DNA from: Trebouxia sp. TZW2008
Lineage: Eukaryota > Chlorophyta > Trebouxiophyceae > Trebouxiales > Trebouxiaceae
Assembly (NCBI GenBank): GCA_002118135.1
Contig: BDIU01000314.1
Location: 50,326-114,325 of the forward strand
Direction of reading: 5' to 3'
Length of the DNA: 64,000 nucleotides
Below are positions 46,943 to 59,000 of the stretch, in pieces. Below the pieces are notes generated by a model. It was not told the origin of the DNA and did no database searches. It was given only the letters and a program-made list of their open reading frames with translations. How positions within the stretch are numbered: the first letter of the stretch is position 1; every line of letters starts with the position of its first letter. Both the position numbers and the translations under genes were made by a program.

Positions 46943-47191
46943 CCGTCAGCCGCACCGATGAAGTTACAAGCATCGACAGCACACGACACAACTGAGAGTC
47001 GGAAAGAAACCAAGCTCGCACAAGTCTGCTCCAGGGTGACTTGCACAACCATGGTCAATGCGCGGCCACGGCCTGCACATTGCAAGCTCAGTGCTTCACT
47101 TGCTGGCATATCAGGGGCACGCTGATTGTTTGCCATAGCCGTTCATCCTGCATTTGCTGAGGATCAGATTGCAAGTGCGCCCCTCTTGTAT
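46943..47191. promoter_or_regulatory. Compact bidirectional promoter, LYRM1-like / BUB3
   Basis: Only 249 bp separate the two divergent start codons, so 5' untranslated regions and promoter elements of both genes must lie here. CG content rises around 47061-47080. Minus-strand open frames in this spacer have no family features. Confidence 0.6.
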
Positions 47192-49867
47192 ATGACAGAC
47201 GCAAGCATCTTTGGATCACAACTTGCAAGCCCACCAACTGACGGCATTTCTGGACTTCGCTTTTCTGCGGCCAATGACTTGCTGCTAGCCTGCTCGTGGG
47301 ACGGGGTAAGTGCTAAGCCTCGATTGTCCCTGACATTTTATGTATGATCAGTTTCTGAAACAATTCAGCATGGGCATTCGCAGTTGGCCAGGCTCTATGA
47401 CGCCCGACACGACACCCTGCGTGGCAGCTACTCTCACCAGGGACCTGTTCTAGATGCCTGCTTCCAAGATCACTCCACCATATTCACTGCTGGTCTTGAC
47501 AGCTTTGTAAAGAGGTACAGTGAACAACACAGAGTCAACCAAATGCTGGTACAACATGACATTGTATCCGTCAACCTAGGCTCGTTTTGCAGGTATGACT
47601 TCTTTGGTCATGCAGAGACTGTCATAGGGCAGCACAGCCAGCCAGTTAGATGCGTTGAGTGGTTGAGAGAGCAGGGAATAGTAGCTACTGGAAGCTGGGA
47701 CAATACATTGCGTCTATGGGATCCAAGGATGCCTCTTGGCAAGAACTGTGTTTCATTAATCCCCCTGCCGGGCAAAGTATTCTCAATGGCACAATCTGGC
47801 AGCCGGATGGTGGTGGGAACATCAGGCAGACATGTCTTGGTGTTTGACCTTCGCAGGTATTTCTGGTCTCATGCAAACAGCATGTTATGCTCCACATCAC
47901 AAGCAGAACATGCAAGCACCCAAACTGCCCTGTAAAGGTCACGCCTGGCAAGTCACAAGTGACATGAGCTGCTGACATGATCAGATCAGCTTGTGCTTTG
48001 GCGAGTTGTTTGGACCTGCAGGCTTGCCGCCTGAGCGGAGTACTGCTGCTGCTACTGCTGCTGCTGCTGCCTGCACAGAACCATGATGTGATAAAAGCAT
48101 CTGCAGTGCTGCTATGCCTTTGCATCTGCTTGTTGCTGTCAGCATTGACACAGCACTGTTGGCAGCACTGGCTCATTTGTCTGGCCCACGTCATGTCTCT
48201 CAACTGTGTCTAGTTTCCAGCAAATTAGTCATACCTTCTGTCATTTTTGCAGCATCAAGGGCGGGCAGACAGCCAGAGCAAGTCAGGTACTCTTCTCTGG
48301 AGTATCAGACACGTTGCATACGCTGCTATCCCAATGGCACAGTGTCTTCAGCTGGCCACTGGCTCATCTGTCTGCCGCTCGTTCGCCTCTGTTGTGAATT
48401 ACTGTTGCCAGCAACTTATTTGTCCTGTGTGCTCATTGCAGCATCAAGCGGGGGCAGTCAGAGCAAGTCAGGAACTCTTCTATAGAGTGCCAGATGCGTG
48501 GCGTACGCTGCTAGCCCAACGGCAAAGGCTATGCTCTCAGCTCATTCAACATCGTTGGCAGCTCTTGTATGCTCATGTCTTTTGTGATGCTTGCAGTATC
48601 AAGGGTGGGCAGCCAGAGCAAGTCAGGGGCTCTTCTCTGAAGTATCAGACTCAGTGCATACGCTGCTATGCCAATGGCACAGGCTATGCCCTTAGTTCCA
48701 TCGATGGTGTCAGCGGCTCTTGTATGCTCACGTCCCTTGTGATGTCTGCAGTATCAAGAGTGGGCAGCCAGAGCAAGTCAAGGACTCTTCTCTGAAGCAT
48801 CAGACATGTTGCATACGCTGCTATCCCAACAGCACCGGCTACGCTGTCACCCACATCAACAGTGCTGGCAGCCCAAGTCTTCTGTGATGCTTGCAGTATC
48901 AAGATTGGGCAGCCAGAGCAAGTCAGGGACTCTTCTCTCAAGTACCAGACGCGGTGCATACGCTGCTATCCCACTGGCACAGGCCAACCTCTCACCCACA
49001 TCAAAACTGCCAGTAGCTCAAGTCTGTTGTGGTATCTGCAGCATCAAGAGCGGGCAGCCAGAACAAGTCAGAGACTCTTCTCTGAAGTATCAGACGCGTT
49101 GTATACGCTGCTATCCCAATGGCACAGGCTATGCCCTTAGTTCCATCGAGGGCAGGGTTGCCATGGAATACTTCGATATCAGTGAACAGGCTCAAGCAAA
49201 GAAGTATGCCTTCAAATGTCACAGGAAGAGCGAGGCTGGCAGGGATGTTGTGTACCCTGTCAATGCCATTGCCTTCCATCCTGTCTTTGGTACCTTTGCA
49301 ACTGGAGGTAAGCTTTGCTTTGACACTGAGCATGCTCATAAGTGCTGCTGGGAGCGCCACCTTTCCAGGCTTTGACTTGACCAGCAGTGACGATTGCTTG
49401 GTGGGCACACTGTCATGCTGCAACAGCCATGTCAATGTGAACATATCGTGCCAAATCAGCAGGTCAATGACACACATGTATGCAGCACTGGCTATATGGC
49501 CATGCATGAACTGTATGTGGCTCTGGGCTTCAATCATTCAATCAGCAAGCAGATGTCTGTTGTCTTGAGAATCCATAAAGTGATTGCATACAGACAACGT
49601 CAATCTGAGATGTTTGTAATGTGATACACATACACTGCAGGCTGTGATGGGGTTGTGAACATCTGGGACGGCGAGCACAAGAAAAGGCTGTTTCAGATTA
49701 GCAAATACCCCACAAGCATAGCAGCCATGGCCTTCAATGCAGATGGCAGCTTGCTTGCAGTAGCGTCCAGCTATACTCATGAACAGGGTGACATTGAACA
49801 TCCACCTGACATGGTGTATCTGAGAAGGATAAATGAATCAGAAGTGAAACCCAAGCCTCGCAGATGA
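47192..49867 (+). CDS. BUB3: Mitotic checkpoint WD40 protein BUB3
   Basis: Seven-bladed WD40 protein of 333 residues (human BUB3 has 328). BUB3 docks BUB1/BUBR1-type proteins on phosphorylated MELT motifs at kinetochores. Exons are 47192-47305, 47384-47514, 47593-47856, 49042-49307 and 49641-49867; phases agree and it ends in TGA. Diagnostic segments are [116 protein letters not shown] and the C-terminal [20 protein letters not shown]. The start gives the usual BUB3 length. The 1.2-kb intron before exon 4 is filled by five decayed copies of the start of that exon. Confidence 0.95.
48253..49041 (+). repeat. Five exon echoes of BUB3 exon 4 (acceptor side)
   Basis: Copies of the first 110-130 bases of exon 49042-49307 start at 48253, 48440, 48597, 48752 and 48897, each immediately after a TGCAG or TTGCAG acceptor. 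Spacing falls from 187 to 145 bp towards the working exon. Copy 1 has a 4-bp insertion and copy 2 a stop. Copies 3 (48597), 4 (48752) and 5 (48897) keep the frame through [17 protein letters not shown] sequence. The sixth, last copy is the functional exon. Confidence 0.95.
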
Positions 49868-50624
49868 GTCTGTAGGCCTAGCTAGTTGTTTTCATGGGTG
49901 TTGCTGGGCATGCTGTGTAGATAGTTCTGTAGGCAGGCTGAGTCATGATAAGATAGAGGCAACTCAAGTTTGCTGCACACTTCTTGTACAGTAGTCACTG
50001 TACTGCATGCTTTGGCCTAATAGTATGAGTCCTTTGAGCTGCTGTAAAGGCACAGTATGTTGATGACCCCTTTGTGCACATTGTCAAGCAATGCACACAT
50101 TTGTGATCATGTGAGAACAATAGTGGTCGCGTTCCAGATATGCATAGACATGTGTAAAGCAGCTCAAAACCTTTGTCTGATGAGCAGTCATTGAAGCTGC
50201 AAGAACTCAAAGGAACAAATGCTGCAACTCTTAAATACTCAAAACAAGTCTTGTCACTACTGTACGCTGCATCAGGTCATGATGTATTCCCGCCATGTGT
50301 TGAGTGTACAGGAGCTGCAGGACTGCGCTACTCTGGTTGACAATATTGAGCACAACTTGAGTACTGGTAAGTCCACATGCACTAGCCCTTGCAAGCGATT
50401 GCCGCATTCCTAGGTCATAGGCCTAGATATCTGAAGAAAGCTGAAGGCTTGCAGTCAGAACACCCACAGCAATCAACCCCAGGCTAGACACATGGGCTTG
50501 GCTAGCTTTGCGTCTGGTGATGCTGGACATGGAGTGCCAGAAATATAGCACTGTGGCGCCATGCATCTTGGTATTGAGTTTGGCATAGTACAGGTTCAGA
50601 CTCAGCTCTCAAAGTCACTTCACT
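49868..50624. other. Convergent 3' spacer
   Basis: This lies between the BUB3 and universal stress protein stops. TGTAA near 50043 suits BUB3. One exon-like stretch on the plus strand at 50320-50369 has an acceptor (GTACAG), an open frame ELQDCATLVDNIEHNLST and a perfect GTAAGT donor. It connects to no recognised gene. Confidence 0.5.
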
Positions 50625-51204
50625 CTAGTGTACAATCAGGACAGGCTTCTTGCAATGGTGAGTGCAAAAGCTTGTCACGCTTCCCATGAAGAATGTCCCG
50701 GTTTGACTTTTTCTGTGTCCAGCTATAACCACAGCCGCAACAGCCAAGGCGTCTGCTTGCTGACAGACAACATTTCCTATGGAATCCGTGTCCGTGTCTG
50801 ACTGCAACAGCAGTGCGTGCATCGTCACAAGTCAGGGCATGGCTGCCTAGTTCAGCTTCTCAACTTGACATCAAGCATACCTTGATGACATGCACAACAG
50901 GCTCTGTCTCTATGTCCTTGAGCATAGGCAGCAGACGGTCTTTGATGAAACTCAGTGCCTGGTCTGCTAGCTTCTGCACAGACTTGGGGTTTTGTTGCGG
51001 CAGAAAGTCAACCGGAGGAGCTCCATACATAGCTGCGGGCTCCTGTCTTGGCACAACATGCAAAAAGTGCAGCACGTCCCCAGCTTTGTACATATTGTGC
51101 AAGGTCCATCGCAAGGCTTCTTCGCTTCCCGCAGATGAGTCGACAGCTACAAGTATTTTCCTGCCAGAAGTTGTGGCTCCGCCTTGTTGCCTCGGCGACA
51201 ACAT
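50625..51204 (-). CDS. Universal stress protein (UspA domain)
   Basis: Single UspA domain of 166 residues from two phase-0 exons (minus strand 51204-50881 and 50801-50625), ending in TAG. The first strand GRKILVAVDSSAGSEEALRW with its Asp, followed by VLHFLHVVPRQEP, is typical; the end GSVTSFCTHHCKKPVLIV matches the UspA C-terminus. The GS of the ATP loop is present, but the preceding glycines do not have the usual G2xG9xG spacing, so ATP binding is uncertain. The ATG at 51204 is the first in frame after an upstream stop. A basic stretch before it in the same frame lacks an ATG. The gene may act in stress responses; no partner is evident. Confidence 0.88.
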
Positions 51205-51910
51205 CCTTTGTTTGCAGCCAATCAGGACAAGACCGCCACCGACAACAAAGTCTAGTGCTGCCGCAGGGCGCAGCTGCCGACTGCAAATCACGCGAAGCAG
51301 ACCAGATGCCAGCAATCTGCTTGGAGTCAACGCGTATGTGCAGCTAGCACGTTGCTACTGTTGAGTGCATGACAGTGGACTCAAATTCTTCTGTTGTATC
51401 TGCAGTCCTGAAGAAATCAAGCAAATGTGTTGTGATCAGACTGAGATGTCTGCAAGCTTACTGGAATGAGGAATGATGACAATTTTGAGTCAGCTGCATT
51501 CACAGTCACTTGGACGTAAAGAAAATCAATCGCGGAAAGCAAAATATCCAGTCACCCTCCAACGCGTCCTGTGGCAAACACACATACTCTTACAGCTCAT
51601 GCGCAAGTTCAAATAAAAGTTTCCATATTGGCTACATAGCAGTACATTACTGTACACCAGCAGTGGCTGTTGACTTACTCCTTCAATGCTTAGATGTACA
51701 GAGTCTCACAACATGAAATTGAATTTGCTATCTGGTATAGGACCAACTAATCTCCTGTCACTCATGACAACAATGGAAGCTGGTACTGTGGCAGTGTATG
51801 CAGCCCCTGCACGCCATCTGCCTCAAGCCAATGCAGCAGGTATAGTTCTGCACGAACGCCATATCATAGGGCCCCTTCTTTGCAGCATTGCTGCCTGAAG
51901 TGCTTGTGAA
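51205..51910. other. Spacer between USP and F-box genes
   Basis: This stretch holds the USP promoter and the 3' region of the tandem upstream F-box gene. No further exon is recognised. Confidence 0.45.
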
Positions 51911-52769
51911 TCATGCAAAGACAGGAACATGGATATGGATGCTGCCTTGTGATGGCATGGAAAAGGGGCGCCTTGCTTGCTTTGTCTGTGATATCACCTG
52001 ATGCAGCAGGCTGTGATTGAACCTGCATGAGCACACTCAATTTTGTTCTGTGCCTTTAGGCGTCATAACGAGAGCCTCTATAGCCCAGCATGTTGATAGC
52101 TTGCAAGCTGGCTTGTTGCATGTAATATCAGGCTCCAAAACCAGTTTGACAATTGGAATGTGCAATCAGCCATAATTTTGTTTTGATCATGGGTATGAAA
52201 GCTTTGCACTGCACTGCTCCTGGACGAACAGAGCTCCTAAACTCCGACAGTGGAGATATGTATAGGCCATGATCGATGGAATTGTGGTCTGTTGCTTCTG
52301 AGCTGTACCTGTAGAGTGCTTTCCAGTTCTTGCATGGAGCAGAGCGAGGGGGACTGAACTTTTGATAGCAAAGCCTTTTCCACAAGTCGTCATCTTGAGC
52401 CGCAACCCTGCACTCATTATCGGCGACAATCTGCAGACTATCTTGAACAGCAGGCACGTCAATGCTATGACGTTGTATGTTGGCATGTTTTGTTCACCAA
52501 GTCACATGTCTGTGCCTCATACAGCTACTCACTAATTGACAGCAGCTCGTGAGCGCAAGATCCTAAAGCTGATACTCTACAAGCACTCACCAGCAGGACC
52601 GGTTGAGCACCTCAAATGTCGCTAGGTCCTGGGCTGATGTCAGGGCAGCTGCAACCTTATGCAGTAGGGCTCCAGGGAGAGCATCCCATTGCCGGGGAGG
52701 TTTCGGAAGCTCCTTCGGCAATGTATGCAGGAACAGTGGGTGAACGACTAGTGCCAACTCCTGAGGCAT
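51911..52769 (-). CDS. Small F-box protein
   Basis: F-box proteins bind SKP1 and bring substrates to SCF ubiquitin ligases. Exons on the minus strand are 52769-52591, 52407-52309, then more tentatively 52047-52023 (25 nt) and 51997-51911, giving 129 residues. The F-box is split over the first two exons: LPGALLHKVAAALTSAQDLA, FEVLNRSCWVAAQDDDLWKR, LCYQKFSPPR, NWKALYR. That part is firm. The last two exons keep phase and follow CACAG and ATCAG acceptors but have no family support. No substrate-binding domain is visible, so the true 3' end may differ. It is divergent from the RabGAP gene. Confidence 0.7.
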
Positions 52770-53045
52770 GCTGTAGCCATGCGCGGTCTGACTGTGTAGA
52801 CTACTCTATGAGCATGCTGCAGTGCGTGCACTTGTCCTCGAGAATGCTTGTTTGACTTGTGAGTGTTCCGACTCTGCAGCATTGCAACGGGATTATGACC
52901 TGGCAGTTTCGTGCATGCTTGAAACTTTAGTATTCCCAGAAAGAAGAAATACTTTACGTTCGTCTTGTCGAGGCAGGTGCACATGCAACATGTTCAAGCT
53001 ACCTCAGCAGCGGATCAAGCCCGCGCCTCGATCTCAATGCTTGTA
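52770..53045. promoter_or_regulatory. Divergent promoter spacer, F-box / RabGAP
   Basis: About 276 bp separate the F-box start from the proposed RabGAP start. It is less CpG-rich than the other divergent spacers; CG density rises just downstream, around 53130-53290. No named element is visible. Confidence 0.4.
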
Positions 53046-56000
53046 ATGACCGCTGCCAAAAGCTCAATGACCATTGTACAAGGTTACGTGGGATGTTCGG
53101 ACCCTGTTTGTTGTATTTGTTGTTGTGTCTAACATGACCACGGAATTGGTGTCGAGTTCGCCGCACAGCTTTTGCACAGGTACAAGTTCTGCCGTTGTAT
53201 TGGAGATCCTCTCGTAGACCACTCTCGTGAAGTGTACCGACATCGTCCATCATGCAGGTTGCGCAGCAGATTGTGGAACGGTGTTGACAGCCTTTCGGTC
53301 AAGCAACAAACGCGGCAAGGTAATGACCTGCACCTCAGACCTTCTTAGCTGCGCGTGCAAGGCTGATTAAGCCATTCTGCAAACTACTGACGAACGTGCT
53401 GTTTTCAGGGGCCCGTACTAAGAACAGAGGAAGGCCAGGAAGGCGCTGTGCTTTGCAACGACGACGAGAGTCTGTTCGCAGCTAGCAGGGAGAACAGCTT
53501 GAATGGTTGTGATCTCGTGAAGCAAAGTTCGTTCGAGTCAGTGCATTGCAAGTAAGTGGAGTGTCAAGTTCACAGCAAACGGCTCAAACTCTGTCTCTGG
53601 GTCTTTGATCGTGCTATGCCAATGACACCCCGCTGCAAAATGCACCTCATGCCAATTTAACCATGCCATGGGTTTTCAAGTCATGTCAGCCAGCTTTTTC
53701 CTGCAGCATGGACGATTATGAGGTCTGCAGCAATGGAGGTGCAGAAACTCCAGTGCAAACAGCTCAGAACCCTAGCACGAACTCATGTGATGATGTCATG
53801 TCTAGTCCTGATGCACCTGAGAATCAGCAGACGCCTGCTGATTGCCAAGTAACCACAAGCAGACATGAGGATGCCTATGGCAGTGATGATGATCACTTTT
53901 CAGATGTGGGAGATGCACCTGACACAGAGGTTGCCATTTTGATCTCCGCCATAGGGAAACACGAAGTTCTTCATGTTGTGTGTGCATGTATGTCTTCATG
54001 TTGCAATGCTTTGCGTCAACATCCAGTTTTGAGATGTGGCCCCATTTGTGTTAACAACTTTGCTGCTGGTAATGATCATACGTGCACATGTGACTTGTTG
54101 ATCTGATGAGCAAGCAGTCGCTGGTGCAAGCATTGTTTCTGCTCATCTATGAACACCTGCACTATTGCCATGGAAAGTCAGCAGCATTGCTCATCAATTT
54201 GGCATGCCAACTGCCCTGGCATATTGTGCAGGTTGTGTATGTCAGAGAAGGTGTTGCAGTATGGCCCACAAAAAACCAGCGCATTATGGGCCGGCTGAGT
54301 CTCATTAAGCAGCATCAAGTCATGTTCTTGGCATGGCTGCCTTACAGTCAAGGCTCCCTGAATAGGGACGGCACGTTCCAATCGGCTGCAACTGCTCAGA
54401 AATCTGCAACCCAATCTGCCAAAGGTGCTTTGAAGCAGGACATTGGCCTGTGTCCATAGTCAGGCGCAGGCAGATTTACTATATCTGCACTTTTTTGCTC
54501 TTGTGCACAATGGCCAGTAAAGTTGTGTGCAAATGATGTGAGGGACGTCCTGCAGGCACAATTGCACTGCATTGCTGCACCAAATGGGCGTCAAGCCAGC
54601 ATATAGCCTATTCCGAATTGCCCCCTTCGCTCTCAAGGGTGCGTTGCTCAATGACAGAATCTCAGTGCCTCATTGTCTCTGCCCATATTGACATGTCAGG
54701 GCATAGTGCCTTGCACTTGCGACACCCAGAACAAGCTGGCCTTGATCTCAGGCTTGGTTCACACAAACCAAGCACTTGTGCCGAGAATACAACATAAATC
54801 AAGGTAACATTATCACCACATCTGACTCCTGACACTGATGATGTGTACGCAGATTGAAACATGTCTGCTGTGCTCCAATCACTGGGAGTGCTGATGTGCG
54901 GCTGATGCTGCAAATTGACCCATGTATGCTGCGCTGTGGTCGCTGAGATTGCTGAGATTGCTGACATGTGGCTGTTGTTGCAGATCGAACCATGTATGCT
55001 GTGCATCCAATTCCACTCTCTGAGGTGAAGGCTGTCAGGAAGCACATCCCCTCCTTTGGCTGGCAGTACATTGTGCTGGTGCTGGTGAATGGCCTCACAC
55101 TGCCGCCTCTGTACTTTGGCACTGGTGGCGTCAAAGCCCTCTTCTCTGCTCTCAAACAGGTGTGGAATAGTCATCTTACATCAGCCAATGCTGCGTCATC
55201 AGAAGCTGGTGGTCAGTCATTCATTGTCTTACATTGCCAGCAGCACAGCAGTGCTGTCCTCTGTTGTAGCGGCATGCATCTGCCCTTCTGCACCTACTTG
55301 CTGAAATGCATGCTTTGCTTCAGAGAAATTGATCGGCTACACATACTCGTTGTTGACAGCGCCATTGAGAAGGTTTTAAGAATGTGCTAAACTATGCGCG
55401 TTATTCAGCAACAATGATCTGAACTATATGTCTATTGTCTTCAGAACACCTCAGTCCACTATGACTATGCTTTGGGCAGGTAACAAAGCAAGGCACGCAC
55501 ATTGTGCCATTCATTCAGCTTTCATAGGATAATGGAATCAATTGTGCTTTTGAGCTTGTGACATCAAGCCTCTGGTTGAAGCAGCCTGGTTGTGATGCAG
55601 CATGTGCCTTTGGTGAAGAGCTCAGATGACGCCAACACCTACCTGGTGAATGACACCGCTGACCCCTTGCAACGCAGCCTAACCTCTCTGGAGCTGACGG
55701 ATGTGCTGATGGGAGCCCCACCCCCAGGGGCTTCCACCACCTGGCCCCCTCCCACAGGTGTCAGCAACCCCTTTCTTGTTTAGGTTCTGACTTCACTGAA
55801 TCAAGTGCGTCAATCTGCAGCTTGACGCATCACACCATGGATCATGCTACATTGTTTGCTCACTTTATCCCTTTTGCTTGCATGCTTGCTTGCTTGCTTG
55901 CTTGCTTGCTCGCTTGCACGCTTGCTTGTAGCACTTCTGCATTGTGATCGTACTGCTCAGCTCAAGCCTGCAACAGCTCCATCATGTCTGCATGGTGCCA

Positions 56001-59000
56001 AAAGCATGCCTTTGAGCTTTGCTTTGTGTAGTGCTGGCATGCCCCAGAAGGGAGACACTTGCCTTCGACATGTCGCTCGGTGCAGCAGCTCTTTGCCAAA
56101 TTTAACTTGGGCCCCATCTGCCTTTTGGGATAGTGTCTGCAAGGCACAAGTCTGTGTCACAGCTTTTGCTTCGGTGGTGCTGTATTCGGCTTGTTTGTAA
56201 CGTCTCCATCATCCTGCTGATAAAGTCTTTTGCTATGGTGTCCACCCTCAGACCCAATTTCACACAGTCATACAGAGTTGATGGAGCTATTGCCAAGCAA
56301 TTTTCTGCTTCCACACATCCCTTTTTCCCCTTGAAATTCTGTGCCTATCAGGCTGGCAGGACAACCTGCCAGCGATGTTCCCTGTGCTGTGTTGGCACAA
56401 AATTGGACACAAGTGTGCAACAGGGTTGATGATGCAGGTGGGGCTGTTTTGGGCTGAATGGGATCTGCGGTCAAGTTCATCAGCCTCGCATGGTGGCAGG
56501 GCAACTCCAGGGTGGGTGGTCCATGTGAAGCTCTCTGCGCTGTGTCACACCACAGCAACAAGGAACACCTTAAAATCAAGACTGTGCACAAAGCACTGCT
56601 GGCAAAAGTTTGAGTTTCTAAACCAGCAAGTGCCACACTTTGCGCCTGATGGCATGCAGGTGGGGCTTGGGTGGGCCCAGAAGTGGGTAGCACAGCAGGG
56701 TGGCAGGATGCCCCAGAGGGCAGGGCACCCCTGGTAGCCTCTGTGCTGGAGCAGTTTGGCAGGATGACTGCCCTGGCTAAAGAGACCACCTCCAACCTGC
56801 TCACCAGTACGGCCTACTGGGGCGCCCAGCCAGGTCCGTCATCAGAGCATGTGGGTGTATCTGCAGCCATGCTGTGAGGGGAATTGCTCTGCTTTCATGC
56901 GTAAAGAATGCTTCGTTGGCAATCTTGCTTGCAGGTGCTGATTGACAATGTAATGCATGCTGTGTCATGGAGCTAGCTTTTCTTCAGTCAAGCCCATGCA
57001 TGTCAGACAACAAATTATGCTGTCACTGCAGACGAAGAGACACTGGATGCTGCTGCATCCTACCCCCCTAGAACCCCCCAGGGGTTGCCAGAGGGCCCCC
57101 CACCCCTGTTCATGGCCAGACAGGCTGCACAGGGGCTGGTTCTGGAGCACGGCATGCAGCATGAGAGGCAGCTTAGCGGCGAGGTCACCTCCACAAGCGT
57201 TGGTGTCTTTGAGCTTCTCGACAAGTCGGTAAGATATGCTCCACAGCCTATCCAAACACTGTGCTATTCTCAGAGTCATGTCTGCTGGACAGCTGAAAAT
57301 GTAGTAGTGCTTCAGTGAATGAGCACGCATATGCTGAACACCCGCTTGTGCATACATAGGTTGCTATTGTATGTCAGTATGACCTCGCTTGAAACATCTT
57401 GTTCTTCCAACAGCACAATCAATGATGCACACAAGCAACTGTCTGGTGCGCAAGCTGACAAGCGCAGCCAACATAGGTGTGGTGTCGTTAGTACAATTGC
57501 TTTGGGCATCCTGTGGGCTCACCTGCCCATGCCAGCGGAAGGTTGTCAAGGTCCTCAGCCCTGCGCTGCATTTCTGCTCTGCTGATGGTTTATGTAGCTG
57601 AGCTTCAGACTCGGTGAGGGCGCTGGTGTGTGTGTGCAGGGTGCCAAGCTGAGTTTCGTCACAGGGATGAACAGGCAGTCCAAAGTCAGCATGTTGCTTG
57701 GTCTATGCAGGGTCCTATGCTGAGGGTGCTCTCACTGGCAGTCAACGTGATGTGTTGTTTGTGCAGGGTGCAAAGCTGCCAGTGGATCGGCGGCCCAGCT
57801 CTCCAGCCCTGCCGGTCTACCAGGAGGAGTTTGAGTCCTTCTTCAATGCTGAAGGTATGCTGACTTCTTCCAATGTAGCAGCTTTGGCAAGAGTCTTTTT
57901 ATGGCAGAAGCACAAGTCTTGCACATAAGATGGAGAGATTTTTTTACTGATGAACCTTTTGTAATGCATTGCTGTCAAGCATTGCTGCAAAGCTGGTAGT
58001 GCTTGCCTTCCCCACAAAGTGTTTGCATGCCAGCCAGGCATCAACAAGCAGATACGCGTCAACTTAGCATACTGTCCGCCTCTTGGCATGAAAAATGACT
58101 TCCTCACATCCCAAACTTGTGAAGTGCGCTTCCTGCATTTGATGCACCAGGAGCGGCTGTCTTTTGTGTGCAATCTACCTCATCGCTTGCGCAAGCAGCA
58201 ACACTCATGGACAATAACTTGCTTGCAGGTCGCCTGGCAGGCTGGAAGAAATTCAAGGAGCGTGTGTTTTCCAGCCGCATACAGCCAAGCCTCAGACAGA
58301 ACGCATGGAAGTTCCTGCTGGGCTTCTATCCCAATCACAGCACTTGCTTGGCACGCATGCATTGAGCATCATTTCTTGCACAAGCAGCATCGCAAATATG
58401 CATTGCCATGGCTGCAGGTCGTCTAGTAGGCTGGAAGAAGTTCAAGGAGCGTGTGTTCACCAGCGGCATTGAGCCAAGCATCAGACAGAAGGCTTGGAAA
58501 TTTCTGCTGGGCTTCTATCGCTATGACAGTACCCAGATGGAGAGAAGGGCTTTGCGCAAAACCAAGAAGGCTGAGTACGAGCGCATGAAGTCCCAATGGA
58601 GGACAATGAACGAAGAGCAAACCAGCAGGTGGGCTTTGATGACACAAATTGTCATTGCAGTGATGCATGCTGCTTTTTGCATGCTCAGACAATGGAGAAT
58701 GCAGCAGAAAGCAGGGCTTTGCGCAAGGCCAAATCAGCTGAGTGAAAGCCCGCAAAGCCTCAGTAGAGGACGATAAACAAAGAACAGACCAGCAGATGAG
58801 AGAGAGAGAGAGAGAGAGTGTTGTTGCTTGGCAGCAATGCATGCCATGTTTGGCATGCTTCTCAGCGGCGGACGCAATACAATGCCACAACATGTTGCAC
58901 ACTGCTCCCCATGTAGCTCAATGTGATGAAGCAGCAGGAAGGCGGTGACAAAAAAATCATATCAGCTGCTTAGCTTCATTTCAGGTCCCAGCAGGATTGA

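Noticed and set aside
48247..48795. 182-codon plus-strand frame in the BUB3 intron
   Set aside because: It is stitched from echo copies in changing frames and does not join BUB3 exons in phase.
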